A stretch of DNA of 64,000 bases from Areca catechu (Eukaryota; Streptophyta; Magnoliopsida; Arecales; Arecaceae): NCBI GenBank assembly GCA_021397845.1, contig CM038046.1:896501-960500 (forward strand), read 5' to 3'. Under the pieces are notes generated by a model. The model had not been told where the DNA came from and did not search any database. It saw only the letters and a program-made list of their open reading frames with translations. Position 1 is the stretch's first letter. Each line of letters starts with the position of its first letter. This document shows, one piece after another, positions 1-12,000 of the stretch. The position numbers were made by a program, and so were the translations under genes.

Positions 1-50
1 TCCCAGAACACTAAAACAGGCTTCTTTTAAGGCCTCTATTCATCCTCGCA

Positions 51-3000
51 CTAGAGGGCCATCCTTTGGGACGGAGACCGACCTTGCCTGTTGTTCAGGA
101 CATCAATGTACGATCGGAGGCGGAATCGATCCGAATTTGTGGGGGAGAATGGCGGGCTGAGGGCAAGAGAGGGGGCTTCTACCAGAAGAAAATATAGCAA
201 GCATACTGCTTTTGAATACTGAGAAGAAGCTTTCCCTGTATGTCCCATCATCTCGTCAACCTGTATTAATTGTAAACACCAGATGTTCTTAATCAATCAC
301 CATACTCTCCCCGTATAAACAATTAAAACCAATATCTAAACAGTTTGTCTAACGAATTCCCACAAACTTTAGATAACCATGATACATGTTGTCGTTAGAA
401 CCAAATTTCAATACACAATGCAAGAAGTAAAACAAAAACCAACATCAGCCAAATCAGCCCAGTTACCATGCATATCATATGACAGATAAAATTAAAAGTA
501 GAGCTGGGATATTCTACTCACAGCACCATGTCTGCCCAATGCAAGTGCAGATTGGAATATTATCTCAATTGCATCCGGCATCTCTGTAGTTTCTGCATGT
601 GATTTTTTTTTTCTCGTAAGAATCAGAATCTTGTTAACTTATAATTCAGTTGAACTTTTGGGACTTTTTACTGCTAATCATTAATAGTTTTATCTAAAAC
701 CATACCAGCAATCTGCCCAAAATCCACAGCAAGCTCCTCTGCATGCCCAACTTCAAGAAGAAATTCTTTTTCGATTAGTGAACTCACAGCAACTGGCAGT
801 TTAGAACCAATGGAGCTGATACATTCTGCTGTATTGCAAGCATCCTTGTTATTCTCCCTAGTCCTGATCTCCGGAGATGGGCTTCCTTCCATGGCTGAAG
901 CAGCCTGTGCATGGCAGATGTGCAGTGCTTGCTTCCAAATTGCAAGAACTACTAGCTGAACTGCAAATGCTTCCAATCGCCTACCATTTTCGATCTTTCA
1001 AAACAATGTTTTCAATGCAAAGAAATAAGTCAAGCAATGATTTTTGAGGAACAAAAGTAAAAATTGCAATCATGAGCTAAAATAATGATTTAAATGTGTT
1101 CTAAAAATGATCAGAAAGACTCAAAACATGCAAAATAATAAAGGGGGGAGGGGGAGGGGCGCAGAATATTAATTTGGTATCAATTTGATGATTAAACAAG
1201 CAAGCATTGGTGAATATCAGATGGAGTTAAGTAACACCAAAGACATGATACAGAAATAGAAAACAAACTAATAAATAAAACCACTGAAATGCCAGTCCAT
1301 GATAGATAAGAAACTTTAAAGACTAAAACTACTGTTTCTCTATACTTTGATAAAACGAAAAAATTTGGTTCAGGTAAGTTCCTGACTCAACTAAAGAGTA
1401 GGAATATCTTAATGTGTTTAAAGAGTACAACAGAACATTGTCCAAGATACTATAGGAATATAAAAGAGAAACCAAAACAACCTTGATTCCATCAGATGTT
1501 TTACCTTGTCTTTCACCAACTCTGTTATAACAGACGCACATCGCTGCAATGATCTAATCCTTGTCAAGCAGTGGACCGATGGTTGCTCCATAGCATCTCC
1601 CATGTCCATTGATCCTTGTGAAGTCTCAGATGCTGGAGAGCTGTGACTTCCCAGGCTCCCAATGGCACGGGTTCTGTTGATTGCTGCACCAATTATTGGC
1701 ATTGGTGCAGTTAATGCACTAAATTCTGGAGATGCAATTGGTGAACTTTCGGATTTGCATGGTGAATTGCGTGACTGGGAGGCACTAAGTGAAGAAGATG
1801 ACATCTCCAGGGGTGGTCCGGGCACAAGGACATAATCATGGTCAACAAACACCAGAGAATCTATGGCTGTAGAATCTATACATCAACGAAAAGATAATTA
1901 GTGCCAGCTAATGAAAAACATGGGGAAAAAGTAGGAAAAAAGTGAAAAAAAAAAGCTGAGGTCGACACCTTTCGATGAAACATCGGAAGGTCTTTGTTCC
2001 ATGGTTAACTTGGTATCTTTGGCATTTCCACCAGGAGTTGTGTGGGAATTATGCCTATAACCAGCAGCTTCTAGATTATTCGTGGAATTATATCCAGAAA
2101 CAATGTCTATATTTTTGGAAGTGCTACGGGCAACATTATTGTTTAATCTGGTATCAACAGAGAATCCGTAAGTGGTCCTCACTGAGCTCTTTTTCATGGC
2201 CAGAGATGGACTTCCATCTTGCCCGCTGGATTCATCATCTAATGGGAAAGGCAGACAGTCTTCATGAGAACTTTCTCCTGGTGGCCTAGTTGGATTACAC
2301 TCAACCAGTGGAGTGCCATCTCTCACATTGCATGATGTCCGCCTGCTTAAGCAATGCAGAAAAATTACATATTTTAATATGTTCCAGAAAATGGTATATG
2401 GTAGGTAATACTGGAGCATCGAATTCAGGATTCTTTACCTCAATCTTTCATCTAAAGGATGATCCGAAAGAAATTGGTGGTTGAAGAATTCCTCAAATGT
2501 TAGACGCTCCACTGAAAGCATGGGCTGTGTTAGAATCATAAGGTACTACACCTTTATCATTGTTACTTTCACATGGGTGAATGGATATTCAAGGAAAAAT
2601 TATATTAGCCAGCACTAGTGGAAACTGAAAAGGACAAATCACAACTAGATATGCAATTGCAAACAAGAGCATGAATACTATTCAATAGTATCTTTGAAAC
2701 TGCACCCATAAGCCTCTCTCTCTCTCTCTCTCATTTCTTATGCACACACATACAGAGACAGAAACACAATAATATTTCCCAAATCTGAGTCTATTCTTGA
2801 GGTCAAATAAAATCAGTATGTCTGGTCAGATGCCAGTTGGCAAAAGAAGACAACAAAATCAATTTATGAAACAAAACCTTTTGGTCCTTGAAATCTGCAC
2901 ACCATGACTTGATGGAATCCACTTACTAGTCCTCTTGTACTTCAAGGGCCAGGTTGTTGGTAATTCTTTACACATCACTGAGAAATTGCATAAAGAATTC

Positions 3001-6000
3001 TAAAAGAGTTCCACTTCTTCATTGAAAAGGGAAGCATAAAGCATGGAAGACTCGAAACACAATAGATCACGCAACTGACAATGTGATTCAGCTCCAGTCC
3101 CATGGCTGCTTCCCAGCTTCCCCTCATCTAACAGACATGCATCTATCATCAACAAACATTTCTTCATGGCTACCTCAATCTTGCAAGAACTCACCCAAAA
3201 ATGGCAAATACATTGGTGGTCCTGTATTAATACTTGCGCCTCAAGCAGCCCCCAGTACATACAAAATTGCAGAACCATCAAAGGGACATCCGCCTCAAAC
3301 TTGCAAGAACTCACACAAAATAACCCTGATCAAACTTTACAGCAAGTCATTTCTCAGAACTGGACCACATCAAATCTGTAATGTTCGATAGACTCTGCAA
3401 CAGTAAGTTGCTAGGAAATCCTGATGCATTCCAAGATAAAACCTTCATAAAGCCTCCAAGATATAATATTCACCCTCCCCATTACCCTCTTTACAATGGT
3501 TCAACCTTACCATAATCCATATATGAGACAGAACAAGTGAGCTGCATACTATAATCTGGATACTCAGATGATATCATCTAGGATATATGAAAGAAATATT
3601 CTATTTCACAATAAAGGCACAGGTAGGAACAAAAACATAAATTTCCAAGTCACTGAACTTGCCCACACCACAAGTCTCCAAAAAATCAATGCTTTGATAA
3701 CTCCATAACAAGCTATCTGCATGCGCAAAGTCCTAAAAACTTAATTTCAATGACCTAAAATGTTTAGTATTGACCTAGATCATGAAGTTCCAAATTTGAT
3801 GCAAGATAACCAAAGATGCTCTGTATGCAAAATTGTCAAAAGAAAAAAGAAAAAACATCAAATATCATGCATTAAAAACATGGGTTCGTTTTTAATAACT
3901 ACAATGAAAGATAATTAACATGATCGCTACAGGCTTAGTATTTCTACACCAAAAGACCCTAAATGAATAGAAGAATTTATTCACAAGTTGCTACTTGAGA
4001 AGCTATAAACATCCAATTATAAGATTTCATGGACATGAACTCTGAAGAATGTTTACATTTTACTAATAAAAATTGACCCTTTGTTCTAAACAACCAAAAC
4101 CTTAATAAATATATGAATGACAGACAGATAGCAGTCCTGTTGTAACCAATTCAGAGCTAGAAACTCCAAAGAAATAGTAATGGAAATGCTACCTGCCACA
4201 AGATACCTTGAAAAAACAGGTATAACTCTGAAATAAAATTATATTAAAGTAATGACTCTCTAAATCTAAACCCAAACTCTTCTCTCCAGTTTAGGTAGAT
4301 GCAGCTAATGATGTTTGTTTGAAACTAATTAGGGAGTTTTTACTGACAAAAGAGAGGGAAAAATCTGAAGTTCTGAACTATGAAAAAACATTAAACCTGT
4401 AACTGCCCCATATCAAATGTGTATCCCAAACTGATCAATTCTTGGTACAAAGAATTTGATCATCAAGTATATCACTCTTTTCTATATTACCCCTGCTTCA
4501 TTCTTACTGAATGAATCTTGAAGTCAACCCTGTAAATGAAAATGACTGTGAAATGCAATTATGAACTGGAAGTGGTCTCACAACACTTTACAAATGAACC
4601 ATAACATAAGATATCCAACAAGAACATCCAAAACTCATTTGCAACCCCTAGTACAATAAGAACTTAAAACTGACTTGTACATTTACAAATGTCATACAAT
4701 GCCATCACACCAATACTGAAGATCCAAAGTTGCTTGCCCAAGGAATTCATGGGAGTTCCATGCCATTGACATGATACACTTTCAAGTTTCAAACAATTGT
4801 TTGCAGAAAGATTGTTGGTATGTCTCATGCCAACAAAGAATAGTGAATTTGCAATGTAAACAACAAAGAATTTACCATCCAATACTACAGGAGCAGATAA
4901 ATAAAACGACTCTTAAGAAGAAGACAAAAGCTGATAGTGACAAGACAAGCCAGAGGTCATGGTTGTGTATAAAGATCATTAAAATAAAAGTTTGCATGCA
5001 CATTTCTATGTACAAAATATATTATTGCCTGGAAGTTGGGAGATAGACTCTGAGATGACACAAATTTCGTAAGGTTAGTGACAATATTGATTAAATAAAT
5101 CTAAAAAAAATGGATTACACTAAAAATTATGAACTTGTATAATTTTGTCTACATATAATTCACAAAAATAATTCCCATTCAAGGTAGAAACTAACACATA
5201 AAAAGGGGGAAAAGGTACAAAGCAAACTCTTAGTAGCAAGACATTTTTACTAGAGTTCCCTAAAAACCCTTTTGGGGTCTCTGTAGAATCTTGATCCCAC
5301 ACCCACTTCCTAAGCACTTCCTTACCCTCAGTTTTTTCCTAAAAGGTGCTTCCATGAATCCACAGCCAAATCCAGTCCAACTGATACCTCTTCAAGTAAC
5401 CATGGGCCAGATTTATATCAGGGAAAAGAATAGCTATGATTAAACAGTTGGAATCTTCTATCACGAATGCCTTTCCTATGCTAAAATTTTGCTCCTGCAT
5501 TTGATGACTTCTGTTTTAGAATTTGATTCTACATCTTACCATAAAATTAAGTGACAAATATATGTTTTTGATTCCTAGATGTATGCTTCATGCACACTTC
5601 TAGCTAAATATTTCTAAGTTCCTATATGTGTGCCTCCTGCACACTTCTTGGCTTAATTTTTTTTTTCTGCAAGTTGTTTTTTTTTTCTTTTTTGTTCTTT
5701 TGCCTACTTTTACCTTAGGCACTAAAAATTAGATGATTCTCATATATTCTCCCTAAAACCAATAACTGAAGTGAAGGCAATAATATCCAAAATAACACCA
5801 AAGCTAGTATTAGATATAGTTTGCATAATGCAGTAATAATAATAATAATTTCAAGAAAAATCTAAAAATGCATACCTGGATTACGGCGCAGTAGTTTTTG
5901 GCACAAATCAATGCAATCATGACTCAAATTGCTATCAGAGAGTAAATGTAGCACATTTGCCTTGCCTATGTTCTGGAGCAACTGGTTGAGAAAAAGATAC

Positions 6001-9000
6001 TACATTATTGTGACCAGAAAACTGTATCAGTATACAAGCTAAAATATAGATAACCAAACCTGTGGATGACTATTTCCATCAAAAGGAGTTTTCCCAGTTA
6101 CGAGTTGGAATAGAATAACACCGATGCTCCAGAGATCTGCCTGCTTTTCCAGAACAAAGTGAATAAAGACGAGGTTAAGAAATATGTAGATGGCAATTTT
6201 TATGTGGCCAGAGAGGGTGTCACCTTTGCATCATATTTCTGAGATTGCATTACTTCTGGAGCCATGTAAAGAGGGGAACCGCACAAAGTTTCAGCTAGGC
6301 CACGAGGCTGCAGAGATCTGCAAGAGAAGGAAGCAACCATATAAGCTTTGAAGTTCAAACATTAAAGATAGTTGAAGTACCATACACTACAGAATAAGAG
6401 GCTCCATATAAAATCCAAAAAGATTGACAATCGGAAAAAATGAAGTTTATGGACACTATAACATCTAAACTGCCAGCACTGATAATGTTAAACATGTTAT
6501 AAGGATTGGAACTAAGTACAAAAACCAACTAGAAATCAAGAATTAATTTTCAGTTTCATAATGCATCATGACCATGTTTGACACCAAAACAACTCACTTG
6601 ATCAAGACATCTTAAACTGTTGTGGTTGAAATCAGAGAGAACAAATAGACAGAAAATGGGAGAACAAGGAAAAGAAAACATGATGCATGTAAAAAAATAT
6701 GAAAAGATATTGCATCTTACAGCTAAAGATATTTATATCTTTTCAGGAGGGTCACCAGACCTATTTTGAACCATTTTGGCCACTTTGGGTAGGTCTGGAC
6801 AAGGTTCAAAAGCAAGATCTGACACATCCAAGGCTAGCTCATGCATAACCTCTGGAGGGCATAACTTTTACATACAGTGCTCGTTTCCAGCACATCTTTT
6901 TCTTTGAAATTGAGGTAATTTTTTGAGATCTATAATGTGACAGCTCACCAATAGGCTTGTCAAGCTCCAAATAGCCCTATTTCATGATCGTTAAGGCCTT
7001 TGGAATGCTTGATCAAACCAAATTATATCATTTGGGGAAACTTTTAGACCAAGCATGACAGAAGGTAAAGTTGAATGGAAGTCAAGATCTAGCTCCAGAA
7101 AGATTTTAGCTTTCCCATAATTATTCCACTGGTCATTAGTTTAGGAAAATTTTAATATCTTTTAACTAAAAGAAAATTCAACATGGATTTCGGGACTTTA
7201 GATCGCACTAACATATAAAAGGGTGCTTTGATCAATTATATTATTGAATTAATGAAAACCCTAATTCTGAATTTTCATTTCTTTATTATTTTCTTTGAGA
7301 GTCCAGGTTGTGCAGATTGAAAGAATCACCACCTTATCTCCCCATGTCAATTGCATATCTTGTCCATACTATGAATACTTAGTACAACATAAATTGGTCA
7401 AGTTTTTCTGTTGCCGTGGAGCACCGTTTTGAAAAGATGGCAGCTTGTGCTCAACCGCTCTAAGGACCTAATTTCATAAATCATCCACATATTTAAGTAA
7501 ACAGCCTAATGAGCGCCCAAGTAGATCACTTAGATGAATCAAATTTAGATTGTTTCATGCTGGTCGGATGATAGGTGGAGCAACTCGGTGCATTTGGCAT
7601 GTCATGGATCAATTATGAATACCCATCCCTATCATGAGTCCCAAACACCTTAGCTGTAACCAGAAAGTTTCACTTATTCTTGTTTAATTTATTAGTTCAA
7701 ATTTTGTATTGATTATTTGACGTTTTGTAACATTGCTAATTCCATTAACTTAAGCTATTTTTGTTTTAGAAAACTAATAAAAGCATTTATAACCTGTTAG
7801 AAAAAAATATGGTTTTTACTGGTTCATACATCATGTCACATTAGAATAGGTCATTGAAATAAATGCAGAAGTTTTATTGACTTCCATTTACTCATCATTT
7901 CCTAATTTTCATATACTATATTAAAAGTAAATAATTTTAGGTATATCCATGTAAGGCATCTGCTCAAGTGCCTTCCTTCTGCCAAAATGTTATGTGGTCC
8001 CCTGCCTGGTTTTTCGGGGGGAGGGGGCTGACAACTTGAAGATCTGCATGGTATATCAAGAACTATGGCTATAATGTTGTCTGTTAAAGATAACCATTAG
8101 TCTGGTTTCATTCAGAACCACGTGTTCTGCCAAAATGATCTACTTTCCATATAACAAGAAAATGCTAGCGTTCATCACTCTTTCTTGTTCTATAGACTGA
8201 CAATCAAATTATTTCAAGTGAAATGAACAATCAAAATAAAAATGGGCAGAAAACAAATCATATTATGTGATTGTTGTGATAATTAATTTAGACGATCAGT
8301 TTGTTAAAGTTAAAGCAGCAGCTTTTTTCTGACAAGAACCATGGCCTGAGATATAGGATGCTGGGTTGATGATATAGGGTTGACAACTTCTTGACATGGA
8401 AAGCATATACCCCAATTATAATAGCCATATACACGACTAGCAACTCAAGACTGACAGATTCATTCCACATGACAATCTATTTATTTTCCCCATGATGAAG
8501 CTTTTATGAAAAGGAAATAGCATCAGCTGCGGATTTAGTGTAATCTTTCCAGCAATGAAAATGAAATAATCGTATGGATTTAATATGATAGTCTGAACTG
8601 AAAAAAAAAAGAAGACTAACCTGGCAAAGCCAAAATCTGCAATTTTCAACACAGAATTGCCATCGGATGTTGAAAGAAGTAGATTCTGTCACATAGTAAC
8701 AGCTTCAGAGCTTTCTCAAAAATGATGAACTACAGAGCATAACGGTTATGGTGCTTATACATGAACAAAATTACTGTTAAGAACATCAAACCTTTTTTTT
8801 CTACTCTCCTTAAAATATATAAAATGCAAGTTATCCAAATTGGAAAACTTATTAGATATTGCAGCAAGTTTTATTCTATGGATAATAGTGTTCCACAGTG
8901 GGGAGGAGCATAGCATAGCCAAGGGTAGTTACATGGATATTTGGAACACAGGAGAAAAATTTTGGGCTCACACTTCAAGCCAGTAATTTCAAAACATGGT

Positions 9001-12000
9001 TCTTGAATACTAGTCAATAAAGATATAAAGTGTCATTTAAATAAAAAGTTCATAAACTTCAAAATGAAAAATACAGAATTCCAAGCATGGAATATTACAA
9101 TTTTTTGCTTTGAACATATGTCATGGTTTTTCAAATAGTTTTAACATGCTTGTGTACAAGTACAAACCTGTAAAAAATTCATGCACATGAAAAGTCACAA
9201 ACTTTAAAGCTTAATGACTATTTATTAATAAATGAATGTTAAATGTAACTAAAACAATTAAAAGTTATATATGAAAAGCCATTTAAATATAAGCAAGATC
9301 CAATTTAGTTCTAACATTCTATTCACTCATGGGATCCAGCCAGTCCCAAGGGCAGCCAATAGCTCCTCTCTTCTCAAGAATGCATATATCCTTTATCAAT
9401 CTATGGACAGCCATCTCCCGAGCACAAGTTTAGATTTGACCTCAATGTTAAAATGGAGCACCCCACAACACATCTTCACCAACCAAGAACCATGACATCA
9501 CCCCTTTCATTTTACGGTGACGAAGGGATCACACGATTTGAGCCTTTTTCCATATTTCTTGGAGGTCTGGAGGAAAAAGCAATCAATAGGATTTCCCTAA
9601 CCTGTTTAAGGCTTAACTGAAGATTAATTTCAATAAATAATTGAGATGAACCATGCAACATATATTGAAGATTTAAATGAAGATTAATTTTGATAAATGA
9701 CTTAGATGAACCACAATAAACTTTGAAGCTAAACGTGCAAAAAGGTCCAACTTTCAAAAGTTGATGTAAATCAAGGAAATGGCTAAGACATCATTGAGAT
9801 CTTGCATATATGAGAGAAATTATAATGCCTTCAATCATGGAATCATCATTTTTTTCCCAAATTGTCTACTTCACCAAATTTCAATCAAGAACTTTGGGAT
9901 TGTTATCCATTGGCAGTTCTTTGATCCCATCCTTCAACAGTTCCACAAAGAATCTGATTCCTTTAGTAAAAACTACAGAAGTATTTCACATTTGTCACCA
10001 TCTAAAAAAATATGACCATAAAATTAATAATAACATATGCATTTACAACTTTCTTAATCTCACAAACAATGTTTATGATTTTCTCCCATGAGAGTAGACA
10101 GTACATTCATCTCCCACTGCCCTACAATGATCACCGCAGATTCAAGCATTCGCATTGACAAGGCAAACTTTTAAATTATTTTGAGAAAGATGCTGCACAC
10201 CTCAAATTGATATTATAAACTGTGATACTGTAAAAGAACTATTGTGTTCGCCCAACCAGTGTAAACCCTTAAATCCTTTGCATGAAATTCAGAAGGCAAG
10301 CCTCCAATGAACAAAACCCTTTCTTCATTTTGAATGAGCTAGAAAACACCTTACAAGAAAGAGTACCATAACGAGGGAATGTTACCATAGAGAGTCAAGA
10401 GGTAAATGCAAGCTTCCAGATATTTTCTTACTTTGCCCTTGAATAGGCTGGACATAGGTTACCACAGTGACTATGAGAGATGGAAATTAGAGATCAACAA
10501 AAAAATATATGCAGTAGAGAATGGTAGAACGAGCCTGTGGCTTTAGAGGTAAATGCAAGCTTCAAGAGGTAAATGCAAGCTTCCAGATATTTTCTTACTT
10601 TGCCCTTGAATAGGCTAGACATAGGTTACCACAGTGACTATGAGAGATGGAAATTAGAGATCAACAAAAAAATATATGAAGTAGAGAATGGTAGAACAAG
10701 CCTGTGGCTTTAGATCCCGATGAACAACATTATTCTCACGGAGGACCTGCAAACCAGCAGCTGAAGAAGAAAAAACAATATGAGAAAAAAAATTAGAATT
10801 TTGGGTCAGTAGCATGCAACATAAAGACATATGTGCAAAGATATTAAATATTTCCAAAACTCAAGCTAAATGTACCTAGCTGTCGCATGAAATGCTTTGC
10901 AGTTGCTTCTGCAACTCTTCCATGGCGCTGTATATACTTGGATAGATCACCACCTCTGCAGTACTCCAATATGAGATATATCCTCCCAGAGGCCTAGAAT
11001 AACAAGATGGGCAAATATATAAACAAATATAATAATTAAGCAAGATTGTTATGATATAAGAAGCACTCTTCCTCTCTATGAATATGCTTTAATTGAAGAA
11101 AAAATCCATAACCAATATGCACTTTCTTAGTTAATCAAGATTATATTGTAATGTCTACATTAGTAAAGAGCATTTTCAAAACCCTTCAGCCCGTATAAAT
11201 TTTCTATATCTTCTTCTCAGATTTTAAATTCTCAAATTGTATCCATTCCAATGTAATTGAGCCATCTTTGGCTTGTGCTTCATATAAGGATGCCATTTCG
11301 TTTGGTTCTCCATCACCTTGCTCCCTGTCACCACTATAACCATTAACCAATGGGAATACAAAATCCAAGTCTTAGTAATCTCATCTCTACCAAGCCTATC
11401 CCATGTACATCCATCACTCTCACTGCTTAAACACCTACATCAAGTAGTCTAAAAATCACTCTTCTTGATTGCCGAGGTATCACCAACACATGACAATCAC
11501 AAGATATTCTGAAGCTGCATCTCTATATTATTCTTTGAGTTCCATTCAAATTCAAGACATCCTTAACTATATGTTCATCCCTCTATAGCCCTGTTTGCAC
11601 CACACCCTAACCAATAGCGGGCGTTTAAAGGCTGACGGAGTAAAGGCCACATGCCAATACTAGAGAAAGCTGAGTAATGATGAAAGGGGACCTTGCCCCT
11701 AGTAACAAAAAGTAAACCAAGCATTAAGGTGCATCGGACAGGCTGCGTATCGGAGTTCGATTTAACAAGCCAAGCGCAAAAGGCCGCTGATCAACACCAA
11801 AGTGCTGGGTAGCAAGACGAGTACTAAGGTAAAAATGAACACCGGAGTCCATAACAAGCAACCAAATGTTGGATTGAGTAGCGAAAGCTATTGGCTTAGA
11901 GATCAGCCTAGCACAAGATATTTAGAGCAAAATCTGAATAATCAATTATCAGCCTGGAGCAAGGTATTGTGCAAAATAGAATCAAACATTTGGAAGGGCA

